Assembly (NCBI GenBank): GCA_947073895.1
Contig: CAMTNN010000091.1
Location: 1 to 6,438 of the forward strand
Origin: an uncultured cyanobacterium
Lineage (GTDB): Bacteria > Cyanobacteriota > Vampirovibrionia > Gastranaerophilales > Gastranaerophilaceae
Length of the DNA stretch: 6,438 nucleotides
Direction of reading: 5' to 3'
Below, piece by piece: positions 1-5,841 of this stretch (positions within the stretch are counted from its first letter, which is position 1; the number at the start of each line of letters is the position of its first letter). Below the pieces are notes generated by a model. That model was given only the letters and a program-made list of their open reading frames with translations. It did not search any database and was not told the DNA's origin. Position numbers and translations under genes: made by a program.

Positions 1-27
1 AAAAGAACATAAATATATTTAGTTAAA

Positions 28-57
28 AAAACGGGGAGCTTGTTAGTTCCCCGTTTT
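28..57 (+). terminator. Intrinsic terminator of an upstream gene
   Basis: A 13-bp hairpin (28-40 with 45-57, one G-U pair) closes a TGTT tetraloop. The stem core is ACGGGGA/TCCCCGT, preceded by an A-run and followed by a short T-run, so it could act in both directions. It insulates the zorAB-like unit from whatever lies to the left of the window. Confidence 0.85.
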
Positions 58-69
58 ATATGGTATAGT
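40..69 (+). promoter_or_regulatory. Putative promoter of the zorAB-like unit
   Basis: An extended -10 element, TGG followed by TATAGT (61-69), lies 20 bases before the zorA-like start codon. A weak -35 candidate TTGTTA (40-45) sits 18 bases upstream, inside the right half of the terminator hairpin. Transcription would begin near 76 and leave a short leader with a good Shine-Dalgarno site AGAGGG at 79-84. Assigned by eye from consensus; no experimental support. Confidence 0.5.
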
Positions 70-89
70 AAAGAAAAAAGAGGGAAGCT

Positions 90-965
90 ATGGGATTTAT
101 TAAAATAATTACAGAACCTGCAATTCTAATAATTACAACAATATTTTTGTTTTTTATATTAACTGTTTTAAGAAACTATTCTCAAACAGAAAAGAATCTT
201 AAATCTGTTTATGAATTCTTAAAAACATTTAATAAAAAAGAACTATCATATAGATTCAATCAGCTTGATGAATTTATGAGCAGCAATTCATATACTGCAA
301 CAAGCTGGGAAGACTTCAAAAAAGCACTTATTTTTCCTGAAAAATTATTCACAGCAGCTCAAAATGCTAAGGGTAATTTTTCACCGGAAATCTATCTGAC
401 AGTTGACGCTTCATACTTTTTCAACGAAGAAACTCTTGTATATTCAAAGATTAACCACAAATTTATACAAACAATGCCGACTCTTTTAACAGGTTTAGGG
501 CCATTTTTCACGTTCTTAAAGATGGCAATTGCATTTACAGCTGTAGACTTTTCATCATCTGCAGCAGGTGAATCCTTAAACGGATTAATCGGAAACATCC
601 AAATTGCGGCTCTTTGCTCTGTATTCGCAGTTGGTTATTCTTTGCTATTTATGTTTACCGAAAAACTTTTATACAACAAAAAATGCAAATCATATTATTT
701 ACTAATCCAAAAAGAATTCATAAGACTATTTGATGTTTGCACAAGTGAACAATTCTTGCTTGATTTAGTAAAAGAATCCAAATTGCAAAGTACAAACAAT
801 GAAAAAATACTAAAATCATTACCGGAAGACTTTGCAAAAGCAGTTTCTAAATCAATCGGAGAAATGACAACACCGTATCTTGAAAATATTCTATACAGCT
901 TGAACCGTTTGAATGAGTCAATGGACAAGGGTTCCGGCGGAGATGTTGTAGATAAGTTATTCTAA
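90..965 (+). CDS. ZorA-like MotA/TolQ/ExbB-family stator subunit (short tail)
   Basis: This 291-residue inner-membrane protein is probably the ion-channel/motor subunit that surrounds a ZorB/MotB-type partner. Visible segments are TM1 (about 9-27), a cytoplasmic domain (28-125), TM2 (about 128-150) with PTLLTGLGPFFTF, which resembles the GLG.xGTFxGL signature of MotA/ExbB/ZorA proteins, and TM3 (about 168-193). Thr141 and Ser177 sit where channel-lining hydroxyl residues occur in this superfamily. Three TM segments plus the long loop between TM1 and TM2 fit ZorA better than four-TM MotA. Only about 98 residues follow TM3, whereas ZorA of known type I Zorya anti-phage systems carries a very long coiled-coil tail. 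The start is set by AGAGGG five bases upstream of the ATG. The ZorB-like gene follows after 8 bases, so the two are co-translated. Family assignment is solid; a defence role is inference only. Confidence 0.8.
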   Translation: MGFIKIITEPAILIITTIFLFFILTVLRNYSQTEKNLKSVYEFLKTFNKKELSYRFNQLDEFMSSNSYTATSWEDFKKALIFPEKLFTAAQNAKGNFSPEIYLTVDASYFFNEETLVYSKINHKFIQTMPTLLTGLGPFFTFLKMAIAFTAVDFSSSAAGESLNGLIGNIQIAALCSVFAVGYSLLFMFTEKLLYNKKCKSYYLLIQKEFIRLFDVCTSEQFLLDLVKESKLQSTNNEKILKSLPEDFAKAVSKSIGEMTTPYLENILYSLNRLNESMDKGSGGDVVDKLF

Positions 966-973
966 GGATAAAA

Positions 974-1633
974 ATGAGACTAAGACCAAAAACAGAAGAA
1001 ATAAATGACGGAAATATATTTTGGATAACTATGACCGACCTTATGACAGGTCTGGTTCTTGTTTTCATAGTTTTATTTTTCTACACATTTTTAACCGGAC
1101 ATGTAGATAAGATTCAGCAGGAAATGGCGCAGGAAAATGCTTCAAAATCACTGCAGGAAACTTTAAAACAAAAAGATATTGAAGCCACTGTTGACCCGGT
1201 TTCAGGTATTGTTAAGATTTCTGATTTGGAATTGTTTGAAGTAAACAGCTACAAATTGTCTTCTAAGGGTAAAACTTATTTAGATAAATTCGCTCCCGCA
1301 TATTTAGATTCATTGTTTTCTAATGAGTATCTAGATAAAAATATTGATAAAATAGTTATTCAAGGACACACAGACTCACAAACGTTTACTGGTAAATTTT
1401 CTGATGACGAACAATATATGAAGAATATGGAGTTATCACTCAATCGTGCTTACGAAGTAGCCAATTATATGACAAATACTCCTTATAACAAAGCAAACGG
1501 AAACAGACTAAGAAAAATGATTATTGTTGAAGGCGCAAGTTTTTCAGAACCGATTTTAGTCAACGGGAAAGAAGATTACGCAAAGAGCAGAAGAGTAGAA
1601 TTAAAACTTATAATGAAAAAAGCGGAAAAATAA
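974..1633 (+). CDS. ZorB-like MotB/OmpA-family stator subunit
   Basis: A 219-residue partner of the upstream ZorA-like protein. A single TM helix (about 17-40) starts FWITMTDLMTG. Asp22 is at the position of the ion-carrying aspartate of MotB, TolR and ZorB. A charged linker (41-80) leads to an OmpA-type peptidoglycan-binding domain (about 84-213). That domain shows the usual landmarks: LELFEVNSYKLS, the GHTDS motif at 131-135 with Asp134, SLNRA with Arg158, GASFSEPI, and the closing SRRVEL with Arg206/Arg207. This predicts an N-terminus in the cytoplasm and a periplasmic domain anchored to the cell wall, as in ion-driven stators. The Shine-Dalgarno AAGGA (964-968) overlaps the stop codon of the zorA-like gene, a sign of coupled translation. 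The stop codon lies in the loop of the terminator, so the transcription unit ends here with no third gene. Confidence 0.85.
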   Translation: MRLRPKTEEINDGNIFWITMTDLMTGLVLVFIVLFFYTFLTGHVDKIQQEMAQENASKSLQETLKQKDIEATVDPVSGIVKISDLELFEVNSYKLSSKGKTYLDKFAPAYLDSLFSNEYLDKNIDKIVIQGHTDSQTFTGKFSDDEQYMKNMELSLNRAYEVANYMTNTPYNKANGNRLRKMIIVEGASFSEPILVNGKEDYAKSRRVELKLIMKKAEK

Positions 1634-1647
1634 ATTCCGCTTTTTTT
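1616..1647. terminator. Bidirectional terminator between zorB-like gene and tRNA-Gln
   Basis: A perfect 12-bp stem AAAAAAGCGGAA (1616-1627) pairs with TTCCGCTTTTTT (1635-1646) around a 7-base loop. T-runs are present on both strands, so it can end the rightward zorAB-like mRNA and the leftward tRNA transcript. The TAA stop of the zorB-like gene (1631-1633) is inside the loop. Confidence 0.9.
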
Positions 1648-1652
1648 AAATT

Positions 1653-1723
1653 TTCCCGGAGATGGATTCGAACCACCGTTAAATGAGTCAGAGTCATCCG
1701 TCCTGCCGCTAGACGATCCGGGA
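1653..1723 (-). tRNA. tRNA-Gln (anticodon CUG)
   Basis: The reverse strand folds into a complete cloverleaf. The acceptor stem TCCCGGA (1723-1717) pairs with TCCGGGA (1660-1654). The D arm is GTCT/GGAC with loop AGCGGCA. The anticodon stem GATGA/TCATT has the 7-base loop CTCTGAC, giving anticodon CTG (1691-1689), which reads CAG. A 4-base variable region follows. The T arm is GGTGG/CCATC with loop TTCGAAT. The discriminator is A at 1653 and no CCA is encoded. The weak U1-A72 first pair is typical of bacterial tRNA-Gln. The gene is convergent with the zorB-like gene and shares its terminator. Confidence 0.95.
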
Positions 1724-1733
1724 GCACAACTTG

Positions 1734-1761
1734 ATTTTAACACGTAAATTTTTAGTGTAAA
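1734..1761 (-). promoter_or_regulatory. Putative promoter of tRNA-Gln
   Basis: On the reverse strand, TTTACA (1761-1756) and TAAAAT (1739-1734) are separated by 16 bases, and a TG sits one base before the -10, making it an extended -10. Transcription would start near 1727, a few bases before the tRNA. The -35 box overlaps the last codons of the acetyltransferase gene. Confidence 0.55.
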
Positions 1762-2312
1762 GATTCTAAAGTTTGGTTCCATAACATACGGCGTTCACCC
1801 TCATCGGTGATACCCATATCGACAAAGCCGTTTTTCAAATAAAACGAAATAGCATTTCGCACAGAATCCAGTAATATACTTTTGTTATAAAATATTTTTT
1901 TCAAAGAATTTAACATTGCCGTACCAATCAGTCTAAACTCAGGGTTTTCAGCAGTGCGAAAATTTTCAGGGTCAACTTGCAAATATTCAACAAAACTTTC
2001 ACCTTCTTTTTCAGTCTTTACCTGTGCCATTGATAAAATTTGATTGTGGTCTAATTTGTCAAAATTGTCACTTTGCGTTGTTAGCACAAAAAACCTATCC
2101 TTAACACCGTTATTAATAGCTTTACATATATCATAGGCAAAGCCATCTCCGCCTATTTTATCCCATTTGATAGCAGTTTTATGCATAGTTGCTACATCAC
2201 CTTTTTGTGCAGGATTTATTTCAACAAAAGCCACCTTTTTGGGGCAATTCTTATAAACATTAATACGTTCAATTGTAGCAGAACTTAGATAGTTTGCTTG
2301 AAATGTCAACAT
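1752..2312 (-). CDS. GNAT-like N-acetyltransferase, substrate unknown
   Basis: A protein of about 186 residues, likely a cytoplasmic acetyl-CoA-dependent acyltransferase. The C-terminal half has the look of a GNAT fold. A beta strand with ESFVEYLQVDPEN precedes RLIGTAMLNSL, a degenerate form of the acetyl-CoA-binding RxxGxG/A loop and its helix. SVRNAISFYLKNGF then matches the family's common 'A..FY.k.GF' motif. The N-terminal half resembles nothing I can name. The ATG at 2312 is preferred, giving a protein that begins MLTFQANY; a GAAAG sequence lies 10 bases upstream. An in-frame GTG at 2321 would add three residues but has no usable ribosome binding site. The gene begins only about 20 bases after the SRP RNA terminator T-run, with no obvious promoter of its own. 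The second glycine of the acetyl-CoA loop is replaced by alanine, so family membership is likely but not certain. Confidence 0.65.
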   Translation of the reverse strand: MLTFQANYLSSATIERINVYKNCPKKVAFVEINPAQKGDVATMHKTAIKWDKIGGDGFAYDICKAINNGVKDRFFVLTTQSDNFDKLDHNQILSMAQVKTEKEGESFVEYLQVDPENFRTAENPEFRLIGTAMLNSLKKIFYNKSILLDSVRNAISFYLKNGFVDMGITDEGERRMLWNQTLESLH

Positions 2313-2330
2313 TGGATACACACTTTCTAT

Positions 2331-2336
2331 AAAAAA
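2331..2336 (-). terminator. T-run after SRP RNA
   Basis: Six Ts on the reverse strand directly follow the 3' strand of the SRP RNA terminal helix (GTACGGC, 2343-2337). The RNA's own closing helix may therefore serve as a Rho-independent terminator, although the two strands of that helix are far apart. Some readthrough into the acetyltransferase gene is plausible. Confidence 0.55.
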
Positions 2337-2597
2337 GCCGTACCACTACCTATCGAAATATACAAAAACTGATTCTGATTTTAATACCTACTTTTTAGAG
2401 ATACGACACCCGCAAGGATTGTCTTAGTGCTGCTATGTCTCCATCCTGACACGGTTCGACAGCTTACGCCATCATATTCTAAACTATCAACGGCATTAAC
2501 CTCATAGGCAATTTCCATATACCCCTCACAGTAGGCTCTGCCCCTCGCTAAAGCGCTCGAGTCGAGAGATTCGCTACGTCCCCGGGGAGTACGGCAT
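2337..2597 (-). ncRNA. ffs: Signal recognition particle RNA, large bacterial (Bacillus-like) type
   Basis: This is the RNA scaffold of the signal recognition particle, which binds Ffh and targets nascent membrane proteins to FtsY and the translocon. The reverse strand carries the diagnostic domain IV at 2448-2430. It has CAGG on the 5' side, an AUG/CAU stem capped by a GAGA (GNRA) tetraloop, and AGCAG on the 3' side. The surrounding ACCGUGUC and CACUAAG sequences are as expected in bacterial SRP RNAs. The 5' end GCCGTAC (2595-2589) pairs with the 3' end GTACGGC (2343-2337), closing the molecule at about 260 nt. That matches the large form with an Alu domain and is far longer than the ~114-nt E. 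coli 4.5S RNA. The first ~80 bases (2595-2515) are G+C-rich and fit an Alu domain. A 76-codon reading frame inside it is an artefact. Exact ends are estimated. Confidence 0.93.
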
Positions 2598-2601
2598 AGT
2601 A

Positions 2602-2630
2602 ATTGTAACACAAAATAAATATCTTTTCAA
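2602..2630 (-). promoter_or_regulatory. Sigma70-type promoter of SRP RNA
   Basis: On the reverse strand, TTGAAA (2630-2625) and TACAAT (2607-2602) have the ideal 17-base spacing. A start 6-8 bases downstream falls at 2594-2596, exactly at the first base of the predicted terminal helix. This is the best promoter in the window, as expected for an abundant stable RNA. Confidence 0.8.
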
Positions 2631-2643
2631 ATTGTTCTTAAAG

Positions 2644-2652
2644 TGGTATCAT
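2644..2652 (+). promoter_or_regulatory. Extended -10 promoter of the glutamate synthase operon
   Basis: TGG followed by TATCAT (2644-2652) forms an extended -10 element. No good -35 box is visible, and the 17-base position (2624-2629) falls on the -35 box of the divergent SRP RNA promoter. A start 7-8 bases downstream would be at or next to the A of the ATG at 2660, implying a leaderless mRNA. Confidence 0.5.
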
Positions 2653-2659
2653 ATTAAAC

Positions 2660-3766
2660 ATGTGTAGAATTGGAGCTATAAAATCAAAAGACAAACTTCA
2701 TCCGTCAATCGCGCTAAAACTTATGCGAAGCCAGCAAAAAGGACACGATGATTCCGGATTCGCTTTTATAATGCAAGATATGGGCGGATTGTTTGAAAAT
2801 TATAAGGATTTACCGCTTCTTTCAATGGCAGCAACTGTCGAAGGAACTCGTCTTGCGGAAGATATTTTGCGTGAAATAGGCTTCTCCCGCGTGATGCAGT
2901 GGACACCTGATATTAACAATAAAAAAGGACTAAAAATCAATGCGATGCCAAATTATGTCTTTGAAGTCCTTCAGTATCCAAAAAGCTACAGTCACGCCAC
3001 TTGCGAAGAAAAACAGGAGTTACTTATTGATACCGCTATCCGATTGAGAAAAGTTCTTGAAGAATCAAATTCAGGATTCATTTATTCTTTCTGGCCTGAC
3101 ACACTAACACTAAAAGAAATAGGAAGCCCGAAAGATATCGGAACATATTTTAACCTGTGGCAGGAAAACTCGGATTTAACATCACATATAATTACTGCTC
3201 AATGCAGACAAAACACAAACTATGATATCGTAAGGTATGCAGCTCACCCGTTTTTTCTGGAAGGCTATACAGCCTTAGTTAACGGCGAAAATACATTCTA
3301 TGAAAAAAATAAATTTTATCAAATGAGTCTATACAAAGGCTATCTGGGTTTTGAATCTGATTCACAATGCCTAATGTATACACTCCACTACATCCATAAA
3401 ATTTTAAAATGGCCTATTCAGTATTTCAAACACACAGTCACTCCGCTTTCTTATGATGAGATACTAAAACGGAATGACAAAGAAGTTTTGCTAAGAATAA
3501 AAGCCTCTCTTGCAAATCTCGAAATTAACGGGCCAAACACAATGCTTGCAGTTACTCCTGAAAAAGAGTTAATGTGCGTTTGTGACTCTAAAAAACTCAG
3601 ACCTATTGTTATAGGAAGAGATGAAAATACAGTAGTTATGACCTCAGAAGTTTGCGGGATAAATGATTTGTTACCAAACAGAGATATTTCAAATGATATT
3701 TACCCGAATGAACACGAAACAATTTTAGTTAAGGATGATTTGACAATAGAACGATGGCAGCAGTAA
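2660..3766 (+). CDS. Glutamate synthase amidotransferase (glutaminase) subunit, split type
   Basis: A 368-residue class II (Ntn-type) glutamine amidotransferase, equivalent to the N-terminal domain of bacterial GltB. It would hydrolyse glutamine and pass ammonia to the FMN subunit encoded next. The start is fixed by chemistry: the protein begins MCRIGAI, and Cys2 becomes the N-terminal nucleophile after methionine removal. Other landmarks are KGHDDSG (28-33), TAQCRQNTN with Arg183 in place of the usual HTR..T loop, HPF at 196-198, VNGE with Asn208-Gly209 (oxyanion hole; usually HNG), and ESDSQ with Asp234. The C-terminal part has TVVMTSEVCGIN, typical of these enzymes. No Shine-Dalgarno sequence precedes the ATG, unlike most genes in this window. 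It overlaps the next gene by 13 bases. The Val for His change in the NG motif is a departure worth noting, but the catalytic Cys, Arg, Asn-Gly and Asp appear intact. Confidence 0.88.
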   Translation: MCRIGAIKSKDKLHPSIALKLMRSQQKGHDDSGFAFIMQDMGGLFENYKDLPLLSMAATVEGTRLAEDILREIGFSRVMQWTPDINNKKGLKINAMPNYVFEVLQYPKSYSHATCEEKQELLIDTAIRLRKVLEESNSGFIYSFWPDTLTLKEIGSPKDIGTYFNLWQENSDLTSHIITAQCRQNTNYDIVRYAAHPFFLEGYTALVNGENTFYEKNKFYQMSLYKGYLGFESDSQCLMYTLHYIHKILKWPIQYFKHTVTPLSYDEILKRNDKEVLLRIKASLANLEINGPNTMLAVTPEKELMCVCDSKKLRPIVIGRDENTVVMTSEVCGINDLLPNRDISNDIYPNEHETILVKDDLTIERWQQ

Positions 3767-5382
3767 AAATAAACGAATTACATAAAGACGAATTACCTTG
3801 GATAATTGAATACGACGAATCCAAATGCATACAATGCGGCAAATGCACAGCTGTATGCTCTTTTAATGCAATCGAACCGGCAGTTGAAACAAGAAAAACA
3901 TCTAACTCAATTACAGAAAGAGGAAAATGCGAAAAAGTTCTTGTAATAAAACAAAACGTATCTTTAGAAAACTATTGCCGCGGCTGCGGAATGTGCACAA
4001 GAGTTTGTCCTAACGGCGCAATAAAAGCTGTAAGAAACAAAGATGATAAGTATTCTGTAGCATACAGAGCACAAAAAGCCGATTCATTCAAAAAAGGCGG
4101 ACGCTCAAACCTTAACACAGAAGGACGAACTTTAGACAAAATCAAAATCGGTAGAATTTCTCAAATGACAGACCCGTCTTTGGATGCTCAGCGACATACA
4201 TTTGAGTTAAAAACTCCGTTCGGAAGGGTATTATCTCCGGAAAAACTTAACTTTGAAGTTAAAGACGGCAAGCTCAACCAAACAAAACCGCTTCCGCCAA
4301 ACAGATGGATTTATCCGATAATATTCGGTGACATGTCAATCGGTGCAGTTTCTTGGAGAATGTGGGAAGCAATGGCAATCGCAACAGCTTACCTTAACGA
4401 AGTGATGGGAATTCCAATCCGTATGTGTACAGGAGAAGGCGGAATTCCAACATCTTTGCTTAAATCCCGCTATTTAAAATACATGATTCTTCAAATCGCC
4501 TCAGGCCACTTTGGTTGGAATAGAATCATAAAAACCATGCCGGAAATGACTGAAGACCCCGCAGGAATTCTAATCAAAATTGGTCAAGGTGCAAAACCCG
4601 GTGATGGCGGATTATTAATGGCAAGCAAAGTTACACGTTACGTACAAGAAATCAGAGGTGTTCCAAAAGCAGACTTACTATCACCTCCAACTCATCAAGG
4701 ATTGTATTCGATTGAAGAAAGTGTTCAAAAGATGTTTCTTTCAATGAATGCAGCGTTCAAGTTTCAAGTGCCGGTTGCAATCAAAGTAGCAGCCTCAGTT
4801 ACAAGTGTACCTGTTTACAACAACCTTTTAAGAGACCCTTATAATATAGTCGGCGGTTTCTTCTTAGACGGTTTAGCAGGCGGAACAGGCGCAGCGCACG
4901 AAATTTCATTAAACCATACAGGACATACAATCACATCAAAACTTCGCGATTGTTATTTAGCAGCTGTTAAACAAGGAAGACAAGGTGAAATTCCTTTATT
5001 TGCAGGTGGCGGATTAGGTCAGACAGGAAGCTTTGCAGCCGATGCGTTCAAATTGATTTGTCTCGGAGCAAACGGTGTATTCACAGGAAGAATGCTTCTT
5101 GAAATTGCAGGTTGTGTAGGAAACGATATCGGAAGATGTAATGCTTGTAACACAGGAAAATGTCCGGCAGGACTTACAACTCAAGACCCAAATCTTGTTA
5201 AACGCCTTGATGTGGATAAAGTTGCAGAAAATTTAGTTAACTACATTCTTGCGACCGATATTGAACTTAAAAAATTAATGGCACCAATTGGATGCTCAAC
5301 TCTTCCAATAGGGCGTTCCGATGCACTAATCACGGTAGATAAGCATATTTCAAACAGATTAGATATACAATACGCATGCTAA
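3754..5382 (+). CDS. Glutamate synthase ferredoxin-FMN subunit, split (archaeal) type
   Basis: A 542-residue synthase core that makes glutamate from ammonia and 2-oxoglutarate using FMN and iron-sulfur clusters. Residues 20-95 are a fused 2[4Fe-4S] ferredoxin. The first CxxCxxCxxxC is at Cys25/28/31/35 and the second at Cys75/78/81/85, each lacking the trailing Cys-Pro of classic ferredoxins. Residues about 150-530 are the Glu_synthase TIM barrel, with GEGGIP, KIGQGAKPGDGG (275-286), SPPTHQGLYSIE (310-321), DGLAGGTGAAHE (372-383) and FAGGGL. A cysteine group (454, 462, 465, 470) before PAGLTTQDP is the likely [3Fe-4S] site; its spacing CxxCxxxxC differs from the CxxxxxCxxxxC of E. coli GltB. 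Translation probably couples to the preceding gene through the ATGGCAGCAGTAA overlap, since no clear ribosome binding site is present. The electron donor may be ferredoxin or a GltD-like protein encoded outside the window. Confidence 0.93.
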   Translation: MAAVKINELHKDELPWIIEYDESKCIQCGKCTAVCSFNAIEPAVETRKTSNSITERGKCEKVLVIKQNVSLENYCRGCGMCTRVCPNGAIKAVRNKDDKYSVAYRAQKADSFKKGGRSNLNTEGRTLDKIKIGRISQMTDPSLDAQRHTFELKTPFGRVLSPEKLNFEVKDGKLNQTKPLPPNRWIYPIIFGDMSIGAVSWRMWEAMAIATAYLNEVMGIPIRMCTGEGGIPTSLLKSRYLKYMILQIASGHFGWNRIIKTMPEMTEDPAGILIKIGQGAKPGDGGLLMASKVTRYVQEIRGVPKADLLSPPTHQGLYSIEESVQKMFLSMNAAFKFQVPVAIKVAASVTSVPVYNNLLRDPYNIVGGFFLDGLAGGTGAAHEISLNHTGHTITSKLRDCYLAAVKQGRQGEIPLFAGGGLGQTGSFAADAFKLICLGANGVFTGRMLLEIAGCVGNDIGRCNACNTGKCPAGLTTQDPNLVKRLDVDKVAENLVNYILATDIELKKLMAPIGCSTLPIGRSDALITVDKHISNRLDIQYAC

Positions 5383-5397
5383 AAGGAGAAAATTAAA

Positions 5398-5841
5398 ATG
5401 TTAAATATATTATTTTGTATAGCGGGTTTTATTATATTAATAATATTAATGGTAAATTCAAAAAGAAAGAATGACTTTACAACTTCAAATCTTGATAAAG
5501 CCAGAGAACAGATTTTCCAATGCACTTATAACGGTGACGATGTAAATATTAATGACTTTTATGACAGAAACTATAGAAATAATAATGATGAAATAATATC
5601 CATTTGCAATAATGCAATCAATTTTATTAATGAACATCAAATAGAATTAGACAAACAACAAATAAAAAGCGAATTAGATTTCTTTTATTTCAGATTAGGT
5701 GAAGCTTACGAATTTCAAGAAAAGTACGAATTAGCGATGGAGACATATAAGAAGTCTCTTAACCTTGATTATGATGAAGAAACCCAAGAACGATTCAATA
5801 TTTGTTCAGAAAAATTAAAAGGAAAAAATGACAGCATATAA
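5398..5841 (+). CDS. Small membrane-anchored TPR protein inside the glutamate synthase operon
   Basis: A 147-residue protein of unknown function. It starts with a hydrophobic helix (about 3-19) followed by KRK, which predicts an N-terminal anchor with the rest in the cytoplasm. After a polar, Asn/Asp-rich stretch (26-90), one clear tetratricopeptide repeat is seen at about 95-128, with Leu100, Gly101, Ala103, Tyr104, Tyr110, Ala113, Tyr117 and Leu121 at consensus positions. Helical sequence flanking it could form degenerate repeats. TPR units bind proteins, so a scaffold or localisation role for the synthase is possible, but this is inference from position only. The Shine-Dalgarno AAGGAG (5383-5388) directly follows the upstream stop codon. 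Its end overlaps the GXGXG gene by 14 bases. It is more A+T-rich than the enzyme genes on either side, which may indicate a later insertion. Confidence 0.8.
   Translation: MLNILFCIAGFIILIILMVNSKRKNDFTTSNLDKAREQIFQCTYNGDDVNINDFYDRNYRNNNDEIISICNNAINFINEHQIELDKQQIKSELDFFYFRLGEAYEFQEKYELAMETYKKSLNLDYDEETQERFNICSEKLKGKNDSI

Noticed and set aside
392..1068. Three reverse-strand frames opposite the ZorAB-like genes
   Set aside because: They are shadows of well-supported forward genes and show no ribosome binding sites or recognisable domains.
1576..1782. Reverse-strand reading frame across the tRNA
   Set aside because: It spans the tRNA-Gln gene, the two-way terminator and the end of the zorB-like gene, so it cannot be a protein gene.
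2381..2611. 76-codon reverse-strand reading frame rich in Arg and Ser
   Set aside because: It lies almost wholly inside the SRP RNA gene, which explains its G+C content and lack of protein-like features; it is not a gene.
2612..2659. Riboswitch or glutamine-sensing leader before the synthase operon
   Set aside because: Only about 60 bases separate the start codon from the SRP RNA and they are filled by promoter elements; there is no room for a structured leader.
3754..3766. Possible frameshift joining the amidotransferase and FMN subunits into one GltB chain
   Set aside because: The FMN gene has its own ATG and starts with a complete ferredoxin domain absent from one-chain GltB at this junction; the overlap is ordinary operon coupling.
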